Part shown: positions 52,641 to 63,854 of the stretch, piece by piece
Layout of the letters: each line of letters starts with the position of its first letter
How positions within the stretch are numbered: position 1 is the first letter of the stretch
NCBI GenBank assembly: GCA_000507305.1
Contig: DF240705.1
Coordinates: 40,592-104,591, forward strand
Length of the DNA: 64,000 bases
Source of the DNA: Breviolum minutum Mf 1.05b.01
Lineage: Eukaryota > Sar > Dinophyceae > Suessiales > Symbiodiniaceae
Direction: 5' to 3'
Translations under genes and position numbers: made by a program
Notes under the pieces: model-generated
Seen by the model: only the letters and a program-made list of their open reading frames with translations
What the model was told of the DNA's origin: nothing
The model's database searches: none

Positions 52641-53171
52641 TGAACTTTGGCTCGTATACACCCTGGAGAATTAACACACTTGGAATCCCAAAATGGAGGT
52701 TTGGTGAAAAACCATACCATCCATCTATAGTATATTTACCTACATTTGCTTGATTTTTATGGTTTTCATGTAGGGAAATATACCATGCATGGACGGTTTG
52801 GTTCAGATGATTTTCTTTTTCACCTAGTGATTTTTGGGTTCAAAATCTTGATTTTCCGGTACGTGTAGCTTCATTAAACCTGACTCAGACAACAGGTTTT
52901 TTCTTGGTGGATTTTTTAGAAGAGTAAAGGATGCAGTTCCCGATTTTCCGATCCTAAAAGGATTAAAGGATTGGAGTGATGATTATGGCTGGCAACCTAC
53001 CCCCCCCAAGTTCCCCCCCCCCAGAAGCAAGGCCTTATTGAGGTCTTATTAACCACTGGTTGATTGGCCATCAGACGAGTTGGGTTCCAAATTGATTTCT
53101 GAGCCCCCCCAAAAGTTGGGATTCAGATGAAAAAAAACGAGGAAGATTTTTTCAGGCTTGAAACCAGCACC

Positions 53172-53275
53172 TACACCCTGGAAGATTAACATGGAACCTA
53201 CAAATCACCCATTTAGAAAGGAAAATGATCTTCCAAACCTCCATTATTGTGTTCCATGTTAACCTTCCGGGTGTA
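53172..53275. repeat. M8 palindromic MITE (GAAGATTAACATGGAACCT type)
   Basis: TACACCCTGGAAGATTAACA to TGTTAACCTTCCGGGTGTA. Second copy at 58218-58323. Confidence 0.75.
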
Positions 53276-53522
53276 GAGTATCCAGATTTCTTCTTGAGGG
53301 GGGATAGAAATCGGAGAACAGTGACATGTTCTTCTTGGTTTTTGACAAATCCTCCGCTGTTTTTTCAAGTCAAAGCAAAGGTTAGGGTGACCACGAATAA
53401 TGGTGTGGTTGTTTTTTTTAAGCGTACAATCGGCACTTTTCTCCTACTGAAGCACCAAAGTACACCACCATCCGCTTAGTGGAAAACCTGGGGGGATGAT
53501 ACAACCCATCATACCTACCATC

Positions 53523-53660
53523 TACTTGGATGTCCCAGGAAGTTAGGATCAATGGTTAGTAAGCGGGGTATAATCCCAATATATCCCATTTATAAGTAGG
53601 TTATAGTTACAACCCATTTACTAGCCATTGATCCTAACTTCCAACCGGACATCCAAGTAC
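53523..53660. repeat. M5 palindromic MITE, complete
   Basis: TACTTGGATGTCCCAGGAAGT and ACTTCCAACCGGACATCCAAGTA terminal arms; GGATCAATGG and CCATTGATCC inside. Confidence 0.8.
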
Positions 53661-53740
53661 CCAATATCTACCCACAGGCACTTGATTGCCAAATTTTACC
53701 CCTTGAGCCCATTCTCCATGGAACCCAGGATCATTCAAAG

Positions 53741-53773
53741 CAACCCTAACGAATATACCGTGCCAGAAGTTCG
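53741..53773 (+). CDS. Protein kinase exon: APE-like motif
   Basis: After TTCAAAG reads N-P-N-E-Y-T-V-P-E-V. E-Y-T-x-P-E-V is the end of the activation segment (APE with Val for Ala). Phase fits 52640 (AG + C). The frame stays open to 54014 into a TTG array, so the right end is uncertain; the exon may stop before GTTCGG or GTCGAA. Confidence 0.4.
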
Positions 53774-53921
53774 GAGCCCCGATTTTTTCTTGGGAGTCGA
53801 AGGCAATAAAGAACGGATGGGGAGGAAGAAAGAATGCACTCTTCCTGTTGCTTGTTTTGTTTTGGTTGTGTTTTGTTTGTTTGGTTGGTTTGTTGTTCTT
53901 GTTGTGGTTGGTTGGTTGTGG

Positions 53922-53922
<1 letters not shown>

Positions 53923-53983
<61 letters not shown>
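53923..53983. repeat. TTG triplet array
   Basis: About 20 TTG units with a single TTC near the end; the poly-Leu/poly-Thr readings are not genes. Confidence 0.85.
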
Positions 53984-54356
53984 CTTGGATTCAATCAGTC
54001 ACACTATGTTCTAAAAAATAGAAACCTTCAAGCAGCCTCCCCAAAGTCGAAGGAGTATTCGATCAAAAACCCTTACAGGCCAAAACGAACCAATGTGGTG
54101 AAAAGAATCATCCAAAAATCACCAACCCCCCCAAAAAAACATCCACCCCTTTAAACGATTATATATATAAGCGTTAAAACTGACAACCACGTCTTAACCA
54201 GCCAAGCTTTTTTTTCCCTTGGCGGTTGATCGTCTCCCCCGTGGATGGCCGGATCGATTCTTTCAGGTCCTGAAAGGGACGGAACTCAAGGGTGGATCCA
54301 CAGATCTTTGGAGGCGTCGACCGGTGGTGAAGAAAACTCCATTTCCCATGACGGCA

Positions 54357-54512
54357 TCCATGGGACGAACGGTACGTATATTTACCCACATGGATGGTTG
54401 GTTGATATATTTACCTACATGGAACTGATAGATTTACCCACATGGATGGTTGATTTGTATGGTTTTCATGTAAGTAAATAGACCAGGCGACCATGGATCC
54501 GTCTATGGGATT
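54357..54512. repeat. Expanded M3 repeat
   Basis: CATCCATGGGACGAACGGTA to CATGGATCCGTCTATGGG, with TTACCCACATGGATGGTTG repeated inside. Confidence 0.65.
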
Positions 54513-54750
54513 TAAAGGGGTCCAGAGGTGAAGGAATTATAAGAAGATGTGGCGGCTTAGTAGTAGTACATTTTCCGCCAAACAAATATTGCAAGAAACT
54601 GATGATGATTATACAATGATGGTTGAACCAAATTCGGAATCTTCCAGAGGCTGATTTTCAGGTGAAGCATGTTAAACTTTTTTGTTGTCAGATGCCTAAC
54701 GTCCAGCAACCTCCTTTCAAACGATCAAACCTTGACCCTGGTCCACGCAG

Positions 54751-54796
54751 TGTGGGCGCAATCGCCCATTCGCTATTGGTGGGCAACGGCTCTAGC
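54751..54796 (+). CDS. Protein kinase exon: alpha-F helix
   Basis: Between GTCCACGCAG and a strong GTGAGT donor. Reads V-G-A-I-A-H-S-L-L-V-G-N-G-S-S, matching the D-x-W-S-x-G-x-x-x-x-x-L-L-x-G helix; the D-x-W part must be in an upstream exon not found. Confidence 0.6.
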
Positions 54797-55369
54797 GTGA
54801 GTTCCAGGACAGCGGGATTTGAAAAGAGAATCAGGTGTGTGTCAACATGGGGCCATTCAAAGTTTCTAGACATGATTCAATTTCTTTAAATAGTAAACCC
54901 AGTTAAATTTTTAGTGCATCTGAATTTTGACGCCAACAAATCTATCAGCGCATCACCCAATGGTTTGGGGGGACCAACAACTTTAATGAATTTGATTCCT
55001 GGGACTCATGGGAATCAATGGAAGGCCCACCCACCTGTCCCCCCAAGCAAATAGCTGGCGTTGTGAATGTGCAGAGATTACCTGTCTCTTAATGAGGCTG
55101 GCGCATTCGGGTTTGTCGCTTGTAGTGGCGAAAAGGTTGTATTAGACCGCTGGCTTGGAAATATTGAAAGTCTCTAACTCACGTGCAGCGAAGTATTCAT
55201 TGAGCTGCAAGCCTACGTTCACGACATTTTAGAATATGTGTGTGTGTTTTGTCGCCATGTTCGGGGTGATCTTTTGTAAAAAAAAATCGACATCCAATCA
55301 AAATCCAAACACCCAGCTGCCCAGCGGATCCAATCGGGCCCAAAGAAAACACACCAAACTGAGCCTCTA

Positions 55370-55478
55370 TGGGTGTTGCCAAAAATAGGGCTACCCCAAA
55401 ATGGATGGTTGATAATGGAAAACCCTATGAAAAATGGATGATTTGGGGGGAAAACCCACTATTTTCGGGAAACATCCC
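55370..55478. repeat. M7 palindromic MITE
   Basis: GGGTGTTGCCAAAAATAGGG to CACTATTTTCGGGAAACATCCC. Confidence 0.65.
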
Positions 55479-55856
55479 TATGGAAATCAAATTTGTTGGC
55501 CTTGGATCTTGAAGGTGAACATTTTTGGTCACCCTTCCATCACCCGAAACCACTTCCGACCTATCCGAAACTCTGGGATGGATCTCTATGGATCCGTGGC
55601 GATTCGCCACGCAACATATGAAACTTTCCATTTTGGAACGCCAAAAACATCGAACAATTTGGGGATGTTCATGGATTTTCTCCAACAAATTCAGCTCAAC
55701 ATCGGTCAAAAGGTTTGCAAACACAAGGAAAAATGAACCAAACATACCGTACCCATTTTGTTCATGGCGGAGTGGAATCAGGTAAAAACATAATCGCTAT
55801 GTTGTGATAAACTATAAATGAGTGGATTGAACCCATCAAGGCCTGTTTTTTTTTTT

Positions 55857-55959
55857 ACCCTCCCTGAAACTAACATAGCACCTCAAAATAGGACTTCCCA
55901 AAAGGAAACTGGTCTTCCAATCATCCATTTTTAGGGACTATGTTAGTTTCAGGGAGGGT
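55857..55959. repeat. M2 MITE, complete
   Basis: ACCCTCCCTGAAACTAACATAG and CTATGTTAGTTTCAGGGAGGGT are perfect 22-base inverted termini. Confidence 0.85.
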
Positions 55960-56227
55960 ATTGTTGTTTATTAGTTGGAAAGAAATCCTACACACATCTG
56001 TTGATGGAGTTTGTTGGACCGTTCGAAAACGACCTCGGCAGGAGGAGTTGGGGCTTTGTGAAGGATGACGAAGGTCATGCGGGGAGTTGATGATGGGAAA
56101 CAATTCGGTGAAAGTCAATCCCTACTGTAAATATGCCGTTCGTCCCATGGATCCGTCATGGGTATATATCTTCCAACAGTTGGGAGGTGGGATTGATCCG
56201 CGATTTCTGAAACATCAATCTGGCCAA

Positions 56228-56322
56228 ATGATAGCGACCTCACACAACCGATTTACCCCGAAATGGTGGTTTAGTAATGGAAATCCCCTTATTTCGGGGA
56301 AATCTAGGTTGGTGAAATATTA
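56228..56322. repeat. M9 dispersed repeat
   Basis: AGCGACCTCACACAACC, ATGGTGGTTTAGTAATGG and TTTCGGGGAAATCTAGG; repeated with changes at 60656-60773. Confidence 0.6.
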
Positions 56323-56339
56323 GAATTTGGCCAGAATCC

Positions 56340-56452
56340 CTACTGTTGATGGCAACCAGAAATCCAGCGAGGTTTCACCAGTTGAGGTTGGTAGTTGAAA
56401 TTATTTACAGGGTTTTACTAAAAGGGATTTCTGAACCATCAACAGTACGGAT
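56340..56452. repeat. M4 repeat, reverse orientation
   Basis: TACTGTTGATGGCAACCAGAAATCC to GGATTTCTGAACCATCAACAGTA. Confidence 0.65.
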
Positions 56453-56890
56453 CCTGGCGCACCGAAGCTGAGAATGGTTTCATCGAACTGAAATACTCTG
56501 CTTTTCGTTTCGGTGATTGGACATCCGGACATCATCTGAGAATCTGACGATTGATACCTTCAAAATTAGGTGGGACATTGGAAGATGTCAAATTTCAGTA
56601 AGTTTCGTAATCCCTGCCCGGATTGGATGGTAAAAAACATGTACATGTTCACACAGCTTATTAAAACAACCGGTCAGAGTTGGTAAGAAGATAGTCCTTC
56701 TTAGAACTCAGGAGTGGGCCCGGTTGGAAAAATGTCCGAAGCTTCATTATTCTACAGTTTTACCTAGTAAAAACCATCACCTTGTAACACAAAACATCGA
56801 AAATTACGATGAATTCAGCATTCAATTTGGGTCTATACCTGTTGCTGGGGATCCACAACATGTCCATCCCATACCATGCTGATGCCCCAG

Positions 56891-56955
56891 GTTGGAGTGA
56901 GCGTAGCCCCTTAGCCAGAGACTTTGTCATGCGCCTCTTGAGGCTCATCGAAAAG
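56891..56955 (+). CDS. Protein kinase exon: alpha-H region
   Basis: Between GATGCCCCAG and GTGTTT. Reads W-S-E-R-S-P-L-A-R-D-F-V-M-R-L-L-R-L-I-E-K. The S-x-x-A-R/K-D-F-V-x-x-L-L pattern is the C-lobe of CAMK-type kinases. The closing R-x-T/S-A...H-P-W motif and any C-terminal EF-hands were not found downstream. Confidence 0.65.
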
Positions 56956-57027
56956 GTGTTTTTTTTCCATGTGGAGCCAAGGAGGAATGATGCCAACCAA
57001 CAAAATGTATTGAGAAAGGATGGTTTA

Positions 57028-57125
57028 CTAGGTGGTGGTTTCAAATATTTTTTATTTTCACCCCTATTTGGGGAAGATTCCCATTTTGACTAATATTTTT
57101 CCAAGGGGTTGAAACCACCAACTAG
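57028..57125. repeat. M1 MITE copy with TGGTTTA flanks
   Basis: CTAGGTGGTGGTTTCAAATA to GTTGAAACCACCAACTAG; TGGTTTA(C) precedes (57021-57027) and follows (57126-57132). Confidence 0.85.
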
Positions 57126-57224
57126 TGGTTTACCATGGTTTACCCTCCCTGAAACTAACAGTTCGTCCCTGAAGACAGGCCGGACCCCAAAAGGAAAAGC
57201 ATCCGACCCATGACCCGGCCCATA

Positions 57225-57316
57225 CCATCCATGTATGACATATTTCCCTACATGAAAACCATAAAAATCAAGTATTCATGCAGGTATATAAATATACCAT
57301 ACATACTTGGATGGTA
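57225..57316. repeat. M3-like MITE
   Basis: CATACCATCCATGTATGACATA to TACTTGGATGGTATG with CCCTACATGAAAACC and CATGCAGG. Confidence 0.6.
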
Positions 57317-57482
57317 TGCTAGGTGGTTGCAACTCAAAGATTTTTTATTCTGCAAGTGGTTTTGGGTTGTGGATTAAACGGGTACCTAAACGCCGAAACT
57401 AAGAGGATATTTGGAGCACTAGGGCATGCTGGGGTTGCTACCCAATTTTCTATTTCCTGGAAACATCCCAGGCACACATTAA

Positions 57483-57590
57483 CTGGGTGGTGGTTTCAAA
57501 TACTGTATATTTTTATGTTCACCCCGATCCCTGGGGGAAATGATCCAATTTGACTAATATTTTTCAAATGGGTTGAAACCACCACCACCT
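57483..57590. repeat. M1 MITE copy
   Basis: CTGGGTGGTGGTTTCAAATA to GTTGAAACCACCACCACCT. Confidence 0.75.
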
Positions 57591-58217
57591 ATAAAATCTC
57601 GAAAAAAGGAGGGTTTATTCTTGCACAACAAATGCTGTTTTTTTTTGGTTGGTATCTTTCCAAAAGATCTAATAGGAAGTTTTGATACCTTCTAGAGTTA
57701 TTTTCCAGAAGTGTAACATAAGTCCTCTTTCAGTACACTTGTTAAATATAGTTGGAATCTGCTTTTGCACATCCCCGTTACTTTTGGAGAATGGAGCCAA
57801 TTTTCGCTGCCAGCAAATTGCTAACCTGGGCTGAGTTTCCCTCAGATTTTCCATCAATTTCCAAGAAGATGATTCCAAGATGTCCAAAGGGACTTTGTAC
57901 AGTACTTCTTTGGCTGGCACCGCATTTTTTTTTGGGAAATCTACCCACAAGAGTGGGGGGTAATTTCTTTCCAAATCCCTGCAGGTTGGATATCATCCAA
58001 AATCTTCATTGAAAGTGTATGTTTAACTGTGGGGTGAGAAAGTCAGCAAAATGGTCATTTGAGTCATTTGGATTACCATCCCTGAGGCTAACATAGCCCC
58101 TGAAACGGAGGAGGGTATTAGTTTTTTTCCTGATAAACTGCATCCTGTCTTCAACAAAACAATACACTCCACCTCTCCCCCAAAAAAGAAGACATCCATC
58201 AAAAGCATCCCATCTCC

Positions 58218-58323
58218 TTACACCCCTGAAGATTAACATAGAACCTAAAAAAGATGGTTTGGAAGATTATTTTCCTCTTCCAGGGGTGCATTCTCAGGTT
58301 CCATGTTAATCTTCCGGGGTGTA
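58218..58323. repeat. M8 palindromic MITE
   Basis: TTACACCCCTGAAGATTAACAT to ATGTTAATCTTCCGGGGTGTAA. Confidence 0.8.
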
Positions 58324-59352
58324 ACAAAAATCTTCACGACATTCCGCTTGCCACAAGAACCACCACCAAACTCCTGCGAAAACCAGGCCTCCACATGAAA
58401 GGCCCACAGCAGCGAAAGCTTTACATCATCCTTGGATCAAGGCTCTGTGACTACCGGAGATGAGAAGGAAGCCACTTTTTTTTCCGCAAACCAAACGGGA
58501 GAGTACCCTCCCGAAGTTTAACATGTTTAACATAGCCCCTGAATAGGAAAGTAGTCTTCCAACTATCAATTCCAATTTGACTTGTGCATTATTTTTTCAA
58601 CCAGTTGGGTTCAAACTTCAATTTCAAACATTTTCTTTACAAAAAAAATCAATACCTGAACTTGGCAAAAATGGAGATTGTGCAGACATGTGAGGTTGGA
58701 TCCGGTTGAGAAGGTTGGCTGAACGGTTGGCTCCTTGGGATTTTTCACCGCTTGGTTGAAGTAATTGTTCAAGAGGATCCAACATTGACACTTGGGATTG
58801 CTGGTGCTAAATTCCACTAATTATATATATATATCTCTTGTTTATTTTTGAAAATAAACATTACGCACATGTGTTTTGTTCTTGGGGTATCTACCCGTTC
58901 CAACAGCTTGCGTGTCGAGTCTAAGTTGCATCATCACCTGTGCCCAGGGGATGATGCCGATCAATACGATCAATGCGAATCAGAGCAACACGAAAGAAGC
59001 CAGGGTATCGTTCTCAGCGATGTGTTTTAGTATAGCTTGGGGGGTATTCCCCACCCACGATGCCAGTGAAATAATAAACAATCTGTTCATTTTTAGGGCC
59101 CGGGCCCCCTATATACTATAAACCTTCACAAACTCCACTGTTAGTGGGCCGGGGAGGGGCCCCCAAAGTATAGCTTACATCTGAACTAGATGTCAATGGT
59201 TTGGTGGCGTTCAGGTTTTTGTGGTTTACTATTCCCAGAAGCCCTATGAATCAGATTTCTACCAGAAGCCCGATGTCAAGCAAAGTAAACCACAAACCTT
59301 AAACCACCAAACTGGCCATTGATGTTATATACATGTCATATTATCATTTCAG

Positions 59353-59543
59353 CATTGTATGTATCCATTCTTGGGATTGTGGTGTTTCATGGCTTGCAGC
59401 TGCTATTTCTGATTCTACACAACCTTTCAGCAACATTTTTTGAGTCGGTCAAAAACCAACAAATCTCTGAGGAACTGCGATACAAGATGTTGTGCTATAC
59501 CTTGAGTGTGATTTTGCTACCGGCGGTGGGTCCATCGCCTTAG
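59353..59543 (+). CDS. Terminal exon of a membrane protein
   Basis: After CATTTCAG reads L-Y-V-S-I-L-G-I-V-V-F-H-G-L-Q-L-L-F-L-I, then LHNLSATFFESVKNQQ, then ISEELRYKMLCYTLSVILL, ending at TAG. Two hydrophobic helices flank a polar linker. The family is not recognised. An open stretch at about 58890-59010 with balanced composition (LPVPTACVSSLSCIITCAQG) may be an upstream exon, but frames are ambiguous. It cannot be the kinase tail unless that protein is membrane-bound. Confidence 0.35.
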
Positions 59544-60330
59544 TCTAGTTGAACGGCTGTGGGTCAAACGATGCCTTGGGGGTCTTGATGAAGATGGAAA
59601 ATCTGGCGCAGTTGAAACCGGTTGAGCCTGGTAGTTTTTGTATGGCTAGGGGCAGGACATCTTCCATCAACCACTATGTAAGAACATAGGGGGAGGAAAC
59701 AAAACCGTTACCAAATTGCGAATTAGAGACGTCGACTTTGTTCCCAAGTTTTGTATGAACAAAGCAGCAGAAGAAACACGGTGATAGGAAAAAGACCCGA
59801 TGGACTTTCCCCTTTAAACATCTTTAAGAGTCGTCTTTCATCCTTTTTGATTGAACCCAAAACCCTGGTACAAATTCGCCCTTGGGTATTCTCCAAAAGA
59901 ATTTGCAAAAGGAACATACCAAAACGACCCCAGACCCCAACAGTTTTATGATTGGGAATGCCTGAATTAGGGAGGTGTTTTTGGGGGATGCCTGTGGTAG
60001 GGGTCTGTTGGAATTTTCTTGGAGATTCCTTGGATCTACCACTACCACCCCAACCCCATGGCAGTCACCATCCGGATTATTACATGTTTAGTAGGTAATC
60101 CCAACCTAAATCTTCATTTGTGATTGGCATCCTGGGTGGAATTTAGATGTAAGGTATACGGTAATACCTGTTTTTTGACAAAACGTAGGTTCCTTGCCAA
60201 ACCCAAGGTATCCTGAAGGAAACTAACATATCCCCATCCAGAAGGTGCTTCTGAAGTCGATGACCTCTCTTTTCCAATGGTGGGTCCCATGTATCCGTTC
60301 CCTGGAGGGTATTCCCAGCGAAATCCGAGC

Positions 60331-60513
60331 TACTTGGGTGTCCGGGAAGTTAGTAAATGGTTAGCAATTTTGGTTATCACCCCAACAAAAATCCCATTTA
60401 TAAGTAGGTAAGCTATAACCCATTGATCCTAACTTATAAATGGAATATATATGGAATATATTGGGGTGAAATAACTTATTGATCCGATCACCATAGATCC
60501 CGAGACATCCAAG
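60331..60513. repeat. M5 repeat, enlarged
   Basis: TACTTGGGTGTCCGGGAAGTTAG to CGAGACATCCAAGC, with an extra internal TATATGGAATATATTGGGG segment. Confidence 0.6.
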
Positions 60514-60655
60514 CTAGCCATCGCTACCCCAAGCACCGTGTTTTGCTAAGTGCCTCATCGTGACTTCGATCAGCTTCGGGTAGCCTTTCAGCAGGCGAAG
60601 TCGTTTGGGGTTTCAGGTCGGTGTTCAGGATGTTTGGGGTGATGAAGCTGAAGAT

Positions 60656-60773
60656 GAAGCGACCTCACACAACCAAAAACACCCCAAATGGTGGTGAGTT
60701 TAGTAAGGGAAATGGGACACCCCTTTATTTCCCGGGAAATCTGAGTGAAGGTGAAATATTATTCCATTTGACC
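60656..60773. repeat. M9 dispersed repeat
   Basis: AGCGACCTCACACAACC, CCCCAAATGGTGGTGAGTTTAG, CCCGGGAAATCTGAG; second copy of 56228-56322. Confidence 0.6.
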
Positions 60774-61432
60774 AGATATATATATATATGTGTATATATA
60801 TTCTGATATACTACTACTAGTATATATATATATACTGTATTTTTCATTGCCAAATTTGACCGTACAGGATATTTGATACTCTTCCTCCCCCTTCATTATC
60901 ATCCTCATTGTCAAAGCCGCCTGTAAAAAATTCCCAGCTGCCACGTCTTTCAATTTACTTCCTTGGCTAAAAACATCCTCAAACCAGTCGCCGTTGTGGT
61001 ATAGAAAAATATCCCCCTAAAGTGCTATCAGCTTCACAAGTGCATCGTACCCTTTGAATCCAACAAAACAACGCCAGAACGACGCGGATCGTGATGGTTA
61101 TATTCCGAGAGCCATTGGGTTGAGGTCTCGATTCCTCGGGGCGTTTGGTGGTGGTTGATGCTGGGGCAAACTTCAAAGGTCATGCCCAATTACTAACCCC
61201 CACTGATGGCGGATTTGTGTGATTTGTCTTGCCGACATCATTTTTTTATTGACCAACTGAACATTGAAGCTATCGAGGTGACATCAGCTGAAACAATGAA
61301 ATCTCTTTCCAAAACTCCCTCTCTTAGGCATGACTCATGTTTGACTTTCAACGGTCTTTCTGGTGCTTCATGATTGGAAGACAAACAAAAAAAACATGAA
61401 AAAATGGCCAACTTTTTTTCAAGTAACCTGTA

Positions 61433-61515
61433 CTAGGTGGTGGTTTCCAATATTTTTGATTTTCACCCCTACCTGGGGTCCAATTTGATTTAAACTTTTT
61501 TCAAACGGGTGGCAA
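61433..61515. repeat. M1 MITE with degraded right end
   Basis: CTAGGTGGTGGTTTCCAATA, TTTTCACCCCTACCTGGGG, then a diverged end. Confidence 0.55.
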
Positions 61516-62015
61516 TCTCGGCCCAGTTACCTGAATCCACGTTCGACTTTCAGAACTCTCACATCAAAAAAAAAACGTGAAGAACTTATCACATTCGATA
61601 GTGATGATTTTGTGATTTTTCACCATGAGAAATCGTGGGGGCTCAAAAAGCGAGCTCTTTTGGGGAACACATTTGGTTTTTAAACAAAAAGTTGGAATAT
61701 TTTATAGGTTAGCAAAGAGAATATGTCCTTTTTATATTACCCCAACAAAAATTATGTTTGTTTTGAGAAGTCGCCTTTGGGAGAAGATTTGGATGGTAGG
61801 TTTTTTGATAAAAGTCATACTCCAAAGCTTCCAGGAGGACAAATTCCTCGGTGGTTTCAAGCATTTCTTTAGTTGACCCTTACCGTAAGCCCAAAATCAA
61901 CATAGCAATTGAAAGATGGGGGGTCAGTGGATGACTTTTGTGAAAAGGCATTCGTCTCAGGGGTTCCTGCTGTTTGGTTTTGCAGGGTGTATTTGGAGAT
62001 GCCATTTTGATGAGC

Positions 62016-62111
62016 ATACCCTCCAGGGAATTAACATATCCCACCTTGGGAAAAGGAAAATCATCTTCAAAATGCCATTTTTGGGGGATATGTTGGTTCC
62101 CTGGAGGGTAT
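62016..62111. repeat. Palindromic MITE (CCCTCCAGGGAATTAACAT type)
   Basis: ATACCCTCCAGGGAATTAACATATCCC at the left mirrors GGGATATGTTGGTTCCCTGGAGGGTAT at the right; AAGGAAAATCATCTTC inside. A diverged relative is at about 60195-60315. Confidence 0.75.
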
Positions 62112-62645
62112 CTGTTGCTGCCTAAAATGATGAAGCATCTTGAATCTTGATGAGGATTGGGTTGCCAAAACTCACCAAAAACCCTCTTGTTTCTTCTTTT
62201 GATATCCACTACACTACCGAAGTTTAGCAGCTCGGCCAATGAAATGATGATGCAAAAGGGGAGACGATCTTTTCCTTAAATTTTGGGAGTTTGCCAATTT
62301 TTACGTGGCTTTGGATGTTAAACTTTGAAGTAAACCAACCCAGACCAACCAGACTTGTCGTTGCAAATCACCAGGCTCTTGCTCAATCGATGCCAACAGA
62401 ATGAGGCGATTCGCCTTGGAAGTCGCTTGTGAACCACCATTTTTGCCAACATTAAAGAAGAATGATACCATGCTTTCCCTACATTTGCCATCAAAACATC
62501 AACCACATGTGTAGCCAAATATACCATACATGGATGGTATGGGAGATGATTCCCCCTATTTTTTGGATGATGATCAAGCCCAAAATATTTGAACGATGAT
62601 CAACCCTGTGAACCAACAAAAAACTTGAAACGTTTTGGCCTAGCA

Positions 62646-62717
62646 ATGAAGGCCATGAAGGCCATGAAGGCTATGAAGGCCATAAAGGCAACAAACGCCA
62701 TGAAAGCCATGAAGTAA
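62646..62717 (+). CDS. Short ORF of Met-Lys-Ala repeats
   Basis: 23 codons, ATG 62646 to TAA 62715-62717, built from a 9-base unit ATGAAGGCC (M-K-A) with four clean and three altered copies. It stands 20 bases before the spliced-leader relict. It may be a leader peptide or the remnant of a repeat-coding N-terminus; function unknown. Confidence 0.35.
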   Translation: MKAMKAMKAMKAIKATNAMKAMK

Positions 62718-62736
62718 CAAAGCTTCATTACTTGGT

Positions 62737-62748
62737 TTTTGGCTCAAG
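62737..62748 (+). other. Relict spliced leader (TTTTGGCTCAAG)
   Basis: Exact 12-base match to the 3' part of the dinoflagellate spliced leader as I recall it. Such relicts mark genomic re-insertion of a trans-spliced, reverse-transcribed mRNA. The sequence to the right is then expected to be intron-free, and it is. Confidence 0.6.
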
Positions 62749-62878
62749 ATCGCAAAAAGGCGTGCTACTGATCGATCACTTGGTTAAGAGCCTTGTTGTC
62801 ATAATTGGATTGATCACCTACATCTTTCAATTCAACTTCTTCCAATCTTTCATTCCTATCAAATCCTTGGTGGACTGA

Positions 62879-63835
62879 TTTGCGAATCCTCTATTCCGCT
62901 TTGTTGCCAAAGTGGCGTCTGGTGGAGAGAAGAGACCGCGGGGTGAGAGAGGAGGAAAGCAAGCCAGAAAACAGAAAGAGCGGTGGGACCGAACTGTTCA
63001 AGGGCTTCGTCAACCTGCAGTTTGGGCAGAAAGTCGTCCCAACTACGGGTCACAACTCCCAAAAGGACCTCGTGTTGTGGAAAGTGCAGAAGTAGAACAC
63101 CAAGAAACAAGACCCACAGAGCCAGAACCAGCATCATCTTCCACAAGGAAAAGGGAAGCGTCGGTGCTGAGCGAGGAACCCACTACTACCCTGGAAGTTG
63201 TTCCGTCTTCAGATTCTGCACCACGTGGTGTGGCCACACTGTCACAGGAGATAGGTTCAGAATTGAAGAGGGAGGCTTTTGCAAGAACTGTTTCATCTGC
63301 AGTGAGTGTGCCTAGCACTGAGCTGCGGATTGCCCTGGATTTTCACGGCGTTCTTGACGTCGAAAAGGCTGGTGGGAGGTCAACTCAAGGGATTTCGTCT
63401 GACAACCGCTATTCGATTCTGAATTTTTTGGAATTATCGAACAAGCATCTTGTCACAGTGGTATCCTACATAGGAGTGTCTGGTCCGAGCAGCCAGCAAA
63501 GACGTTCAGACCTGAGGGAAGAAATCAAGAGTTTGAATCGATTCTTGGCAGCAGCGGGAATTGCCGAAAGGCAGTTGGTGAAGCTTCTTATCACCTCAGA
63601 CCCACTCAAGCGTGAGATCCACAAGGACGCAGTGAGCTTGCACACAGACGACAAGATCAGCATCTTGGAGCACCATTGGAATCAAGTTCAGACTGTTCAC
63701 TTTGCGGCCGTGAAGCCCCAAAGGAGCTACCACAAGGTCTGCTGTACTTTGAACGAGGTGCTCGAAGGGGTGCTCCGGTGGATTGAGCCGAAGGTCTATA
63801 GCAGTCCTCAACTTGGTGAATCTTGTCGAACTTAA
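62879..63835 (+). CDS. Met-free ORF with HAD-like DFHGVLD motif
   Basis: Open for 318 codons to TAA 63833-63835 without a single Met codon. The first ~120 residues are charged and disordered (RPRGERGGKQARKQK; Glu/Thr/Ser-rich). The C-terminal ~170 residues form a compact domain starting L-R-I-A-L-D-F-H-G-V-L-D (motif at 63338-63358). This resembles motif I of HAD hydrolases (D-x-D-G), but the second Asp is His, so phosphatase activity is doubtful. Later parts (LVTVVSYIG, RQLVKLLITSD, ISILEHHW) fit an alternating alpha/beta fold. Start codon unknown: non-ATG initiation, a frameshift or a lost 5' exon are possible. Confidence 0.45.
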   Translation, partial: FANPLFRFVAKVASGGEKRPRGERGGKQARKQKERWDRTVQGLRQPAVWAESRPNYGSQLPKGPRVVESAEVEHQETRPTEPEPASSSTRKREASVLSEEPTTTLEVVPSSDSAPRGVATLSQEIGSELKREAFARTVSSAVSVPSTELRIALDFHGVLDVEKAGGRSTQGISSDNRYSILNFLELSNKHLVTVVSYIGVSGPSSQQRRSDLREEIKSLNRFLAAAGIAERQLVKLLITSDPLKREIHKDAVSLHTDDKISILEHHWNQVQTVHFAAVKPQRSYHKVCCTLNEVLEGVLRWIEPKVYSSPQLGESCRT

Positions 63836-63854
63836 GTGGAATCCGTGAGATTTC

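Larger units (their letters stand above)
59544..62645. other. Repeat-rich spacer, no supported gene
   Basis: Contains M5 (60331-60513), M9 (60656-60773), TA microsatellites (60776-60834), an M1 remnant (61433-61515), a CCCTCCAGGGAATTAACAT palindrome (62016-62111) and an M3 remnant (62475-62543). Open frames are short. Confidence 0.45.
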
